This document shows, piece by piece, positions 11,456-23,999 of a DNA stretch of 64,000 bases. The notes under the pieces were generated by a model. It was not told the origin of the DNA and searched no databases. It saw only the letters and a list, made by a program, of their open reading frames with translations. How positions within the stretch are numbered: the first letter of the stretch is position 1; every line of letters begins with the position of its first letter. The translations under genes and the position numbers were made by a program. Location of the stretch: contig OZ022510.1 of the NCBI GenBank assembly GCA_963989385.1, positions 248,501 through 312,500 on the forward strand, given 5' to 3'. Source of the stretch: Ctena decussata. Its lineage: Eukaryota; Mollusca; Bivalvia; Lucinida; Lucinidae.

Positions 11456-13449
11456 ATTGACAATAACAATACTGTAGCAAGACGCTTGCAGAGATGCCTC
11501 ACGAGTTTTCCCCACTAACAGAGCAATGGGCCTTTGATATAGCTGTACTGATTTTTTTTATGTTTTTATGATATCAAAATCATTGAACATGAAAGCATGC
11601 AATAGAGGTTTTGAACAAAGATCTAGAATCAGTGATCTGGAAAACTCTGAATTTGATAAGATTAGACCCATGGCCAACTAAAGCACCTAAAACATGATAG
11701 GGTGAAATATTTTAAGCAGTAAACATGAATTGGAATCTTAGTTGGAAATTCATATGTGTTATTCTAGAAGTCCAAATCAATTTTAGAAATATATATTGTA
11801 TAGCTATAAACCTATCGTAAATGTTAAAGCGACCTACTTTCTTAATAACTTTTGAGAACTGATACCAAAACTATGTGAATATGAATAGATCCTGTCGCAA
11901 TAATAGTGTTTCTTGAAATCCAATAGTTTGAGAAATATCACTCTAAAATATGGAAATTTCCTAGCGCTGTCAATCACACTGATATAAAAGTAATGGAATG
12001 AATTTGAGAAGGAGATAGTTGATGTATAAGTTAGATAGTCGTCCGCAGATATCTGAATACCATTCATTTCTATCACTATGACGTCCCAAATGCGTGAAAA
12101 CACCATCAGAATATTATGAATTAGTTTGATATGGTCTCTTAGAAAAAATATCTAAGTTAGCTTATAGATTTTGTGTCTTTCAGAACACAACATCACAAAA
12201 TATACAGTTGAAACAACTCTACAAACAGCACTTTGGATTATATAATTTGTTGCATATTTTGATACATTCAAATATCTACAGCTGATTAAAGAGCAGCATC
12301 TTGCCCACATTATCTTGCAAAATCAAATAACTTTGAAGTCTCTATAGTCCTGCTAGTGGTAAAACGTCTTAAAACAAATTGTTATGAAAATCGGCTCAAC
12401 CATCACCATTGGTGATGCCATATAGGTTGGTGTGCATATAGTGAGTAATGTGAGTAATACAACAGCAAAAAAAAGTGGGGTGGGGGCGAAAAAGGAGGGG
12501 AGGAGATGTTTTTGAAGAATGACAAATCGCTCTATTAATACAATTTTATTTTCTCTTTCCTCGTCGGGTAACAAAATGTAAACAAAATCTGGATATCAAT
12601 ATGGATCCCATGTCTACACATTGTATCTGTATTATTTTATTCTAGGTTATGATATTGAAAGCAGTCTAAAATTTTCTTATTTGAGAACTCAAGGATATGT
12701 ATGTTGTTTGAAGTGGCTAACCTCGTTCGTTCCCAATGACATAACTTTAGTGAAAAGCTTCCAACGATACCTCACAATAAAATATGTTATGAATTTATAC
12801 CACCGATAGAGCTATGGGGGCCATTAAGCATTTGCAAGGACAAAAGAAATATTAAAATATATACATGCGTATACAACACCATAAAGCTTAAAAGAAAAAA
12901 TCTCGTTTCTTCAAACTGGAAAGGAAATAGACAGACTCGATGCCAGAAGGTGAGAGTTATGGATTTGTTCTCCGAGAAATCATTATGAAGAAATGGACGG
13001 GAAAAAATTTACACAGACAGCTTTATTGTTCATAAAATTCTAAAAAGTTAGATCGTTTGGAACCGAGCAATATACTATGAGTCTTTTCATAACTATCAAT
13101 AAAATTTCAAAAACGCATATGCCCTCCGACTTAAGCAAAAGCTTATTTTCAAAATAACTTTTATAAATTAATTGATCAATTCGTTAATCCGAAAAGATTA
13201 GCAATTATACGAGTCTACGCTGCACAGACAATATTTTGCAATAACAATAGATATGAATTACTAAAACAATACCTGGAAAGTATCACAGTTAGTTGCCTGT
13301 TATGAAATCACCAAGAAGAGCTGTTAAGAAACTGAGATGATTCATACCCTCTTTATTCAGTTATAAGACAGGAGTTTATGTTCCAAAATGAGCACAAATA
13401 TGTTAATCAATACTGTGAAATTTAGGCATGAGATGGGATTTTCCCCTTC
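11456..13449. other. No gene recognised
   Basis: AT-rich sequence with no recognisable protein, RNA gene or recurring repeat. A G-rich patch lies at about 12475-12505. Confidence 0.4.
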
Positions 13450-13511
13450 AATACAGTCCTAGAAACCTAGATCCGTATTATAAAACGGATCTAGGTTTCT
13501 GGGACTGTATT
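13450..13511. repeat. Near-perfect 27-bp hairpin (foldback element)
   Basis: Arms 13450-13476 and 13485-13511 pair over 27 bases with a single G:T-type mismatch and an 8-base loop. Weaker complementarity continues outside the arms ('gggattttcccctt' against 'aaggaaaataaccc'), so the foldback may be about 100 bp long. The compact shape fits a small MITE or, if transcribed, a precursor-like hairpin. No conserved microRNA is recognised. Confidence 0.85.
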
Positions 13512-13799
13512 GTTGTAAGGAAAATAACCCGTCTTATTACTGACGAAATACATAAAATGTAATCACGAAATATCCTAGGCTGGTTTGTGCATGCAGTTAC
13601 AATGTTTTGTGTGCCTTATGTACATAGCCTGCTATTCATTGAATATTACAATCACGTATTATTGTGTACCAGAAAATTGCATATCAGTTTGCTTCAGTAA
13701 TTATGTTATTATAATATATTCAGATTTTCAAAGCTCTAAACTGGCAGTCAGGTCAGGACGACTGTACTTCTGAATGTGAATTACATGTACCATAATAGA

Positions 13800-13975
13800 T
13801 GGGGCCGCAATGGCTCGTGGATTAAGCACGTAACTGCTGAATCTACGCTGTAAGCATAATTCATTTCCATTGCTCACAGCCATTCACTATCCCCCTCCTC
13901 TTGCCCGAATACGACATAGATACTGTTGAAACTAACGTACAATCGCAAGTCATCCATTCATTTAAGCATATCATA
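13800..13975 (+). mobile_element. tRNA-derived SINE, decayed
   Basis: The head 'gcaatggctcgtggattaagc' resembles a tRNA box A region. About 110 bases later comes the tail 'actgttgaaactaacgtacaatcgcaagtcatccattcat'. The same tail, with 'gaaaaggacgta', is seen at 22281, 28404 and 36280. SINEs are transcribed by RNA polymerase III and moved by a partner LINE; this copy's box B is not clear. Confidence 0.6.
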
Positions 13976-14779
13976 ATAGACATTTAAATTTCAGGCACGA
14001 AGAAGGTAAACCATATCGCCTAATGCTTGTAAAGTTTTCCGATATATGTCTACTTTATTTGTCAAGACATTTTTCTCAGAGCAGTTACCTAAATGTAAAT
14101 TTTATAAACACTTTATCAGTTACGTTCAACGTTGAAAAAAAACCACCATAAAAATTATTTTCATTTCTCTCTGTGGTGTTTAGGGTAGGATGTTGCAAGC
14201 AAGTGTGTCTGTTTCTGGTCATTGTCTTCGCCCATTCTTTTGATTGTATCAGTTCCTGCAAAATGCCCTATTCCACTTTGTAAAATTATTTGTATAATGA
14301 CGCCTGCGACGGCAGTAGTTCTGACATCAATGTTTTACGGACGTAACCCAGGTCTTAACAGCACAAGCCAAGCTGGCCTTATTCTTTGGTGCTTTTCCGT
14401 CATAAAATAGTCACAATAATAATATCGCATGCAAATCTAGATTGAGCAATGCATAATTTCAAATTACGTTTGGAATTCCTCTAAATATTTCCGATCTAAT
14501 CGTTTAAGTGTCGCTAAGCTATTAAGTTATCATTGTAAATCATTCCTGTAATCAAATTTTGCATGAAAGCAAAAGAAACAGAAATGACCTTTATTTTTAT
14601 TTTCCAAATGAGATCGATTTTTTTTGTAGAACAGTTCAAATTGACAGTAACAGATTTAACCTGGAATTGAAGACATTGCGTTTTATTTTCTTTTGTTTTT
14701 TATTTACGTTATTCATATACCGAAGTACTAAGTATTTGAACCAAAGCAGAACAAGGGCGAGAGATGATCAACTGCAAAC

Positions 14780-15085
14780 CTTTAAGGCCTCCCAAAATCC
14801 ATTACTTTCCGTCCCAAGGCGGCAGTTCTGTTTTGGTTCTTCTTTGTTGTTTTATGTGTTGTTAGTTGCTATGTCTTTCATAGATAAATTGATAAATTGC
14901 TTGTGATGTTAGGGCTAGTCCGGTAACCACTTACATAGGAGATGGCTGTTCACCTGGCTGCCGAGGATAATGTCTTCGGCTGTGACTAATTTTGCCTCGT
15001 CTTTTCCTACTTGGTTTCTTGGGTGGGATCTTGGATGGAATTGTGTCAGTTCCTGAGTATTTTCCAACTTTCTTTGCTGTCAGCG
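14780..15085 (+). repeat. Penelope-like 3' tail fragment, variant form
   Basis: Holds 'ccgtcccaaggcggcagttctgttttggttc', then 'ggctgttcacctggctgccga', then 'gggtgggatcttgga..gaattgtgtcagttcctgagtattttccaactt'. The last part matches about 9583-9645 and, inverted, 23645-23790. Preceding sequence back to about 14100 is not recognised. Confidence 0.6.
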
Positions 15086-16279
15086 AAAGGACGATTATCA
15101 GGAATCTGGGACTAACAGAGAGACATTAGCCGGATCATGAATTGGGGCAAGAGCCATTCATTGTGCTTCGGCAATTACTCTTATTATATCTCAGTTTTCA
15201 AAGTGAGAACAAAGGATGACAAAGAATGGATAAGAAATTTTGACAGTGTAGCTTCGGCTTTCTCAAACACCCAGACCTAGCTCGGGAGAAACTACGAGGT
15301 AAAAGCCACACCACAAGAAATGAAGTTTTTTTTTTTTTTTTTTTTTTGTGAGCGTGTATATATACAGAGTTTATTCAGGGCGCCAGGAATAGAACAAATT
15401 TTCTCACGAGGATAAATTCAGTCCTGAAATTTAAAAAAAATGCATCGATACTTCTATTAACTCTACCTGCAATGTGACTCCTGTTAATCATGTTCACAAA
15501 TGTATTTATATGTACAATTTTCTCATTTGAGCACTATATACACGTAACTGACAATTACGCATCTATGACGTGCTGATTTCATTAAGAGCGAAAACGAAAA
15601 CTTGTATATGTAACTGAAGCATTTATCATCTTTATAAACAATAAATAAAGTAAAACAAGAAATAAATCAGGATGCAATGCATACATTCTTGACTGTGTCT
15701 TGGCATACTTTTTAAATATTTCTGCGAAGAAACATCTGAATCCTGACTGTAACAAAACAGCAGCCCTTTTAAGGACATGATAGTGCCAAACATGTAAAAT
15801 CAAAACTCCTGATCACTTACCTAAACTGAAAGGATAAAGTTGGAGGATGAAACAACATCTGTTATACATTCATGTTTTTACACAGACTAGATATAAAACA
15901 CTGTCACTACAAATAATGCAAGATGAGGGAAAAATAAACTGTACTTATCGGTAACTTGTAATACATGTTTATTATACAACAGCTAGCAAAGTAAATAAAA
16001 TGCTCATGAGTATCAATTGTTTATAATTCTTCAATTAAGCTAACCTTTTTATGCACTTTTAAGTTTTGTATACTAAAATATTTTTTCTTCTTCAAAACTG
16101 TCATTTTGGGAAGAAAACCAGAAAACAAAATTCGTACTGGTGCATCGAGTTACCGAAAAATTTAGACGTTTATGGCTTGCGCTCTTTATTTTGATGAAAC
16201 AGTGTGTAAAACCAATTTTCAGTTTTTTAAATGAAGAATGACGAGTGTTTCTGTTTAAATTTTGTTATCTAAAAACAAT
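15086..16279. other. No gene; 21-base T run
   Basis: A poly(T) run at 15327-15347 could be the poly(A) tail of a minus-strand retroposed sequence, but no target duplication or body is recognisable. The rest is AT-rich and featureless. Confidence 0.4.
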
Positions 16280-16519
16280 CTGTTTCCATACCAGATTCGC
16301 GTAAAATTTGGGTGTCGACCCCCTGTCTAAATCGAATGCCACGCAGATCACGTGACAGGATATACCATCCAAATCGTAATGCAAAATGCCTTCTCGAATA
16401 TTTGTCTGATGGATACTTGTCGTTTCAGATGGATTTGATATTTTTTCTAATTTATACAATCTTAATAACTAAATATACCCTACTATCTGTGAACAGTATA
16501 TTTGGAGAATTCAGCTTCT
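16280..16519 (+). repeat. Dispersed repeat A, copy 2
   Basis: Pair of 5640-5886; see that entry for the shared blocks. Confidence 0.6.
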
Positions 16520-17127
16520 AACTTCAATCTAACTATGAATTTTCCATCAGCACATATCGTTTTTTAGAACTTATTTCAGGACTTGTCTCCGAGTCTGATG
16601 ATACCTAATAAAATACTTCTGTCTGTCTAGAAAGACTGGTAACTAATTGAAGTAGCACAGTAATCTAAATGAAAATAGATTGATTAGAAAGCTTGTTTAG
16701 CAATTTTTGAATAAGTTCATTGTTGAAATGCGACATTAATTATTAGTTCCATTTTTTCTCTGTCTGCCTGCTGTCAGGTTAGGATTATGACATATGTATT
16801 ACATTCAGTACAATATATTATACAGTATAGTATAGTGTTCGTGGTTGACTGCCGGCAGACCATCAGATAAATCATACCACAAATAAATCCCTTTGGGGCG
16901 TTGCTTTGTTAAGCATTAGGAGAGACGCAGGGGCTGACACACAAATATAATTGAATTAAAGCATGCTCTAAATAATAATCAGAAATAAATGTCATCGTTT
17001 ATCTTAATTTCATACTTCTTTGCAACATTCAATATTCTCTTTTTACCAGCAGTATTACTTTTTACAAATAAATATTTTTATTATATATTAGTTCAGAATT
17101 CATTTAAGTGTCACTGTCCAGATTATA
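16520..17127. other. No gene recognised
   Basis: AT-rich spacer between repeats A and B; about half as long as the corresponding spacer at 5887-7047, and I see no clear similarity between the two spacers. Confidence 0.4.
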
Positions 17128-17335
17128 TATATTTTCTGGTCCTTGTGGATCATTTGGGTCATTCCTAATCAGTTTGAAAATGTGGTTTAGCTGAAGCCAT
17201 TGCTGGTGGAGGGCATAGGGGATTGTAGACTGCGTTGCAATATTGCATTACTGAACATACATAGAATCATTTGAACCAAGTCTGCTGTTTTCTTTTCTGA
17301 CGCTTTAGAGGATCTTCTTTCAGAATTGGGTTTTT
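17128..17335 (+). repeat. Dispersed repeat B, copy 2
   Basis: Pair of 7048-7245, same orientation and same order relative to repeat A. Confidence 0.6.
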
Positions 17336-17749
17336 GATTAAATATATGAATAATAAACGAAAATGCATTTAAAGTTTCTGGACATAATATCAGCATTTTA
17401 AACTGAAAGTCTAATGGGTTTTTCATAGACTGCCCAGCAGATACAACATCATCTTAGTTGTTTCAATCTGTACTTATCTCCAAAAATGAGGTGGTGTGCA
17501 ATTTACTTGACCAACAAGGTTAGAGAAGCTGAGCAACGAACATCAATTAACCACGAAAGGTTTCTTTAATTTCCAGAATCAGATAGAAAAGTATCTTGTA
17601 CGTCATAGTTAGTATTTATCTTTGCCTCCCATGTGAACTCTTATAGGTGATGCTGTATAAATTATACAGCTAGTTAATGCGATGGAACTGTAGAAACTGT
17701 ACCAAAATGGTTAAAGTGAACTTATAAACCATCGGAGCATCGACAAATC

Positions 17750-18090
17750 TGAAATGTAACGGTACACGAAGCATGGGTCCTTACATAGAGATGTGATTGT
17801 AATCCTGCCCATTATGATACATCCATCATATTTATGGATCAGAGAGACCCGTCAGGCCGGTAAATGAAGGCCTGGCTATGTTTCGCATTAACATCCAATC
17901 GGAAATAAATTTACAAACGGCCACCTTTTTGAAATCAATGAAGTCATGGTGTCTCCAAAAGTACCAATATATATTATGTATTCCCGTTTGATAATCCTGT
18001 GACAACAAATTATTGGTGTGTTAATTCCCTCTGTTTACAAATTCTGGACATCTGAAACTGGTTGTGGCTTAACGGACAAATAAGGTGACA
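17750..18090 (-). pseudogene. Old Penelope-like reverse transcriptase fragment
   Basis: At the nucleotide level this matches the better-preserved fragment at 19810-20160: 'atccaatcggaaataaatttacaaacggccac', 'aatgaagtcatgg.gtct' and 'gacatctgaaac..g' have counterparts there in the same order. No frame stays open, so it is an older copy of the same minus-strand element. The two lie about 2 kb apart in the same orientation, which could be separate insertions or a duplication. Confidence 0.55.
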
Positions 18091-19809
18091 AAAAGATAAC
18101 GCATGCAGGTGTCGAATACAATTCGCTCTTTAAAAACGTAAAGTTAGTTAACAGTCAACATACTTAGCATAAAGCCTCCTTATTTACCGTTAGTCTGACT
18201 TTTACATTTACCTTGGTCAACCTAACATAGGTGTAAATTATGCATCAGACAAATTGTAAATATTTGAGTAATTATGTAGGTCGCTCCCCTGTGTTGAATA
18301 CAATTTACAGTATATTTTAAGCAGGAATCATTTTACATTATCTGCATCCACGTTATTATTAAAAAAAAGGTAAACCAGTTTATAATTGCAATAAAGTATT
18401 AAGCATCAGAAGGATTACAAACGATACCCTGTCCTCTTTCATCTAGAATTTTTGTATGAAGAAATGCCAAGGTCTTTCTTTAGATGCTTTATAATTGGAT
18501 ATTAAAACAATATTTCTATGCTGCGTTTTATGATGGTTTGTCTGAAGCGTCCCGTGATTCATGCCAATTTATTTATAATTGCGCGACTGGGAATCAATCC
18601 CAGAATACTTAAACTTATTTTCCAATGACGGTTGTATTATCACTCCTGAAACATCAGTAAGCTAATCATTAAGTATCGCGTAGGTCTACTTATTTGATTC
18701 AGGAAAATGCTGAAATGTGGAATGTATCCGTTTTTTCCCAGTGGAAAATTCTATTCTTATCAAATGAGTGTGTCCATATGTCAGTTCAGGGGCGTCTTTT
18801 TGTTTTATTTAAAGGAGAAATAAGTATTAGTTCTATGCAAAAAGTATCGACCTTGGTCAGACGCGTTTGTGACGTCTGATCTCGGTCCGCACGGTTTGCC
18901 TATGCCCTAGTAATCGTACAACGTTCACACTGTCTGAAATATTTGCATATTTCATCACATTATACAAGTATAAGTATTTTAAGATATATTTAAGCTTTCT
19001 AGCCAATAGGAGAATGGAGTACTTGCAGAAAATGGAATTATCCAGTTATATATAAATGTGTTTTGAAAAGTAAGATCCTTTGGAAGCAACACACTAAAGA
19101 ATAGAAAGGCCCTCAGTAATTTATATCAGTGATTAATATTTGACCGTTTCAAGGTCGTGCAACTGTTGTGATTTACTCCTTTTTATAAAATTTTTGCTTT
19201 TAGTGCTCTCTGATATTTCGTACATTATTAAAGATAACAATCTGCTGGGAGAGTGCTGACCTCTTGGCATTTGGCTTGTCTTATTTTGCTGTCTTGTTTA
19301 TATTCCTTTCTCATTAAATGTTTGGTTAAGGGTGAAGAATGTGTCATTTCCTGATCTTCTACTTCTATGCTGTTGGCCAGAAATTTCCTATGACAAAGAG
19401 ACGGTACAGAGATATCCGTAAATGCTGGGCCTAACTTTAAAAACACAAATTGGTTATGACTTCAAAAAAGTAACTTTGGATCATAAAACTTTATTTTTCT
19501 TTTTTTCTACATTTGCATATCTGTCAGTAATTTGTATCTCATAAAGATCTTTTTTCTGTTTTTTTTTTATAATTGTTATGCTTGATGTCGAAATGCATAT
19601 ACAATTTAACACATATCAGGTTAAAACCGAAAATAACAGACTACAAATACCGAGTTAGCAAAATCTACAAATAAGATAAAACAATAAAATATAAAATTGA
19701 TAAACCACAGCGAATGCATCGCATTAGATGATAGTAGTTAAAGTACCATATTCATAAGTGCGAACTCGTATGACATTTTAACATTGACAATAATTCCGGA
19801 ATATTCTAG
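18091..19809. other. No gene recognised
   Basis: AT-rich, with short A- and T-runs. Nothing recurs elsewhere in the window. Confidence 0.4.
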
Positions 19810-19925
19810 ATACACAGACATGGAACCCAAAATAGAGGTGTGATCAGATCAGTAAGCATTACCAGCCTATTATAATACACCCGCCATATCTATGTATCAA
19901 TGGAAAAAGCCAGCGAAAATGAATA

Positions 19926-20469
19926 TCACGAAGCTTCGGCTGAAGCCGTCAAATCGGAAATTAGTTTAGAAACGGCTACATTGTAGGGATTAACGAGGTC
20001 ATGGAGTCTGCCATTATACTTTTTAACTGTCGACACAAGCTTTACTATATGATAACTCTGTGTCAACAGTTTACGGGTGAGTAGCTTCCTTCTTTCAACA
20101 ACGTCTAGATATCTGAAACAGGCTCTAGCATAGCGGATCGGCTGAGAGACATAAACTCCGTATGCAGGTGTTGAAGGGATATTACTACTCAAAAGTGGAA
20201 AGTTAAAATATGGGAAAAATGAAGTCGTCCCTCTTGTCATAAAGCCTAGTAACAAGCTTTCCACCGTCAGTTTGAACGGACACACGGCGCCAAGTGTGTG
20301 CAACTATGGTTACGTACCGTTGAGCCACTTGGGTAACGTCGATACGAGAATCGAACAGAACAGAACAGAACAATCCACTGTCAGTATAGAGATAAGAATC
20401 TAAGTATGAGGCAGATGGATTAGACTCTGTGGTATCTTTAATTTCAGGCTCACATGCCAGATGAATCAC
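19926..20469 (-). pseudogene. Penelope-like reverse transcriptase, C-terminal part, broken
   Basis: Read on the minus strand, 20469 downward gives a frame with ASYLD, then LYDKRDDFIFPIF. After a one-base frameshift at about 20210 it continues as NFPLLSSNIPSTPAYGVYVSQ, IRYARAC, RKLLTRKLL and a stop at 19926. This ordered set (LYDKRDDF, NFP, YGVY.SQ.IR.AR, LT.KLL) is shared with the plus-strand fragments at 25.2 and 31.8 kb, so they are distant relatives. In full-length relatives the block lies just after the catalytic YxDD box of an RT I take to be Penelope-like; the class is inferred and no GIY-YIG nuclease is visible here. The frame is further interrupted by a 103-bp insertion. Confidence 0.75.
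20272..20374 (-). mobile_element. 103-bp tRNA-like insertion with 11-bp target duplication
   Basis: CCACCGTCAGT (20261-20271) and CCACTGTCAGT (20375-20385) flank the insert, which splits the RT codons for TDSG / DGGK. On the minus strand the insert carries AGTGGCTCAACGGTA, close to a tRNA box A, and about 43 bases later CCGTTCAAACT, close to a box B that runs into the target repeat. The other end is (GTTCT)n. This fits a short SINE, or a tRNA-derived cDNA, with a pentanucleotide end. Confidence 0.7.
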
Positions 20470-21650
20470 TTGGAGGAGGTTGAGCGAATGGACAATGGTT
20501 AGTTTGTGGGTAGTTAAACGTGCTTTACGGAGCTCCAGCCCTTAAATTGCTTCACACTACAATAGGACAACCATGAAGTTCTGTAAACACATAGAACGCC
20601 ATGTTTTACTTACATTCTTTATACATCTCAAAACAAATAGCACGGTGGGCTGTGTTTAGATGATTTAACTACTGAAAGACTACATATGAAAAATAGAATG
20701 GAAAATGATAAAGTAGACTATCTGTAAATTACGGAGTACAGCAGTTTATTTCTGATAGGGAGATCCATTTTATATATAAATTGTCACTGAGTTATAAATG
20801 GTCCTCTAAACACAGCAGAATTATGTCTCTGGAGTGTCTGACACTCTTACATTTGGTTGGATAACTATCTATTCATATGACGCGTTCAACGACTTATTTG
20901 TTCTCGTGTCTTTAAATTTGAAAATCTATGATACCGGCAAAGAATGTGTTAGAAATGCTTTTTGTTCTTCGAACGTTAACTACTTTTATTTGGCTTTAAT
21001 GTGTCAATTAACAACGCTGCAAAAAATTTTAAACAAAGCAATGGTAACTTGGGTACTTTAACCATTTCTGCACCTAAGAAAATCTTAAACGTTTTGGATT
21101 TATATTTAAATGTATCAAGTAACTAAACTCTAAATAAGACCTATTGTGTCTCAGTTGCTACTAGAAACCGTATTCTAATTGCATACAGTTACATTTTTAT
21201 GTGTCAGATCAAGTAGACTCGAAAGCCATTTTATAAAATGCAAAGCTCTATCTCCAACTAAACTCTGAAGTTGTCATTTCCTAAAAACATCTCAACTATG
21301 AAACAAAACTACAACTTTTGCACTTGGAAAAACTGAGAAAACACAACATTGAAGTCAAAGTCACGATTTTATTGGGTATTTTCGTATGTTAACACTTTCG
21401 TTGTCATGGCTGCATGCGCTGCCTTCATGATTTATTTGAAGCGATACCCGATTTTCAAAGTTAGTAAAGAGACTAAGAGATTCCAGAGAAAAATCTCGAG
21501 TAAGAGCAGGTGTATCACAGCAGCCATCAGCAGAAGTCATGGAAACTTTTATTCTCGCTGTCTCAATCACTGATATCAAAAAGTTCCCGAATATATATGA
21601 TAATATTGTTCGGACATTTTTTTCTCTTTTCTTTACATTTCACCTCCAAA
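20470..21650. other. No gene recognised
   Basis: Only short chance frames. No recurring repeat seen. Confidence 0.4.
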
Positions 21651-21696
21651 TATCTCAGAGTAAATTTTCTGGGACCAGAAAATTTACTTTGAGATA
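21651..21696. repeat. 22-bp foldback, related to 44953-45018
   Basis: Arms 21651-21672 and 21675-21696 are complementary at 21 of 22 positions with a 2-base loop. The right arm and its neighbourhood ('agaaaatttactttgagata', then 'cagtaagttt') are shared with the foldback at 44996-45018. This suggests a small foldback/MITE family. Confidence 0.8.
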
Positions 21697-22132
21697 CAGT
21701 AAGTTTGAGGCGAACTTCGACCTTGAGACATCGAGAGATGACTGCTTGTATCTTTAAGTACCTGCATATGGTGACTCGTCATTGTGTTCGGTGCTAAATA
21801 TAGAATTTAACAGATTGGAAATATGCTAAAATATATATTTCTAATATAGGGGTTGAAACTCGCGCTTTGAACTGTTCTGTGGTTTCTGCAAAGACCACTG
21901 AAGCGGGAATCTCATTCGGCAGAGGGATTGTATGCGGTGAAAATGAATGCTTGAAGGCGTCAATAAATGTCAAGTATCTTGTTTATTGTGAGTAATGTGA
22001 CACCCTTGTGTGTCTCAGTCTTTGTGCAGGGGTCAGGTATATTTTTTTCTCAATGACTACAGTCTCAGTGTGAAACTGAACGGTTACGTATACTCAACAT
22101 TGCTATTAAAAACTGAATTTTGAAATCAAAGT

Positions 22133-22335
22133 ATAATAGGTCAGTGGATAAGCAATGGGCTGCTGATTTAGCGGTCGCGGGTTCGAGATAGACTGGAAGC
22201 TCCAACCTTTCCAACGTGAGCGGGATTCCGTTGCACCCAACCTTTCAGTGTCATCCTTCCATTGTCCTGTCATGACTTAAATACTTTCGAAAAGGACGTA
22301 AAATTGCAAATCATTCATCCATCCACCCATAGTAT
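22133..22335 (+). mobile_element. tRNA-derived SINE
   Basis: This is the clearest SINE in the window. The head has box A-like 'ggtcagtggataagc' and box B-like 'gcgggttcgagat' about 40 bases later. The body ends in 'catgacttaaatactttcgaaaaggacgta', and the tail is ATTC/ATCC tandem units. A and B boxes are internal RNA polymerase III promoter parts. It would depend on a LINE for movement. Confidence 0.8.
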
Positions 22336-23639
22336 AGTATGTTAGTTGTTATAATAAATTGTATTCTAAAGTCATATTATAATTTTCTCTATGTTAAATT
22401 TATCAGTTGTATACGCAGCTGAATTATAACTCATACTTAAGTTTGTCAGTTGCTCGTAATGTTAACATAAACAACTGAGCATGGAACGCATCTTAAATAT
22501 GTAAGTCGGTACTTGTATCCGATGCTACTAGCACTTTACTAAGAACCCAAAGTATAATGTATATCAATTGCTACTAGCAACTTGCACCTAACACGTTTAA
22601 GTACAGTCTTATGGCATTTGTCATAATGTAATATTGGATTATTCATCTATTCACCACTGTATTCAGTTTAGTTTTAACCTTTGCCACACTATATTATATC
22701 TTTGAACGCTACTGGTAAATGTGTTTCTTGTGTGATGTATCTAATATGCCTGTCCTCAGACGTTTGGGACTTTAAAACCTCATTTACTTCACCTAAAACA
22801 CATTCCGTATTGCATCAATCGTTTCGAAGGACAGTAAATCTTCCCTGATATAAAAATTATGTTTGCCCAGAAGTAATTACTGTAGAAGGCATAATTTATG
22901 GCATAGAAAAAAGACATTAACTGAAACAAAGGAAATTTTTTTTTGTAAAACGACATAAAGTAAATTCGGAGATCCATCTGAAATTTAATTCCTTGCAACA
23001 GGCGCTCATTGCGTGTCTTGTAACAGATTTCTCAAGTACATCATATTTCTTTGTAACTGCGTGATGTAATTCTGTTCTCAATTAGACGGAGATTTTGAAT
23101 GCATTTTAGTTCTCGTTACCATTGAAACAAGGTTAAAATCTGTCATTACACTAAAGGACTGCACGTTATTTAAAATGTTATCAAATGAAGCCCGTTTGAT
23201 ATGTTATTTGATTTGCCGTATTATCTCTGCTTGGAGCCTTCAATTGCAATTTAATTGCATTGTGAAATAGACGTACTCGTTTGTCAAAATCGAAAATGAT
23301 TCCATTGTTGCGTCTAAATATTACGACGAAAAGCGTTTTTGTTGATTGCATCATAGAATCCTTGATAACAAAAACAAATATGTTTGTTTGACAGCCAGAA
23401 AAACCTCTGTTTAGAAAAAGCCTTTGGAAATATCCACCTTTCGACCCATTAAGTATGATTCATTTCGAACATTGCTACGTGTAAAATCATTCATTTCACC
23501 ACAGTCTACGGTGACTGAGCTCAATTAAGAGCTATTTTGTCTATTAAACGTGTTGAATTGCCTTCAATAAAATCATTGATAACTGAAACTGCTTTTGGGT
23601 CAAAACTGCAGCATAGAAGGCCAACCGATTTTGCATTTT
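22336..23639. other. No gene recognised
   Basis: AT-rich sequence without recognisable features. Confidence 0.4.
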
Positions 23640-23790
23640 ATTAAAAAAAGTAAGGAGGAAAATTTTCGGGAACTGACACAATTCAATTCCAGATCCTACC
23701 CATTTGAGAAAAAGACAACATAAAACTAGTCATTACCAAAGACAACACCAGCGGAAGCCATGTGAACAGCCATTTAAATGCAAATTTACT
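23640..23790 (-). repeat. Penelope-like 3' tail fragment, variant form, inverted
   Basis: 'ggaaaattttcgggaactgacacaattcaattccagatcctaccca' is the reverse complement of the block at 15020-15075. 'gccatgtgaacagccatttaaatg' corresponds to the 'ggctgttcacctggc' block at 14945. Confidence 0.65.
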
Positions 23791-23999
23791 AATTAATTAC
23801 ATAATTACTAATTATTGTTGTTAAGCTCTTTTACCTATTGATTTACTCTGATCCGAAATGTTATAGTTTCATTGTTGGAGTTTTGCTTTTTGTTGTCGTC
23901 TTATCACACGTTATTGCTTATATATGAAATGCGTTACCGTCCCTCTAGGGCGTAAAGCACTTCAAAACAAGAGGACTCACCTCTGTAAAAAAGCCAAAT

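Noticed and set aside
15327..15347. T run as the poly(A) tail of a minus-strand processed pseudogene
   Set aside because: No target duplication or recognisable transcript body adjacent to it.
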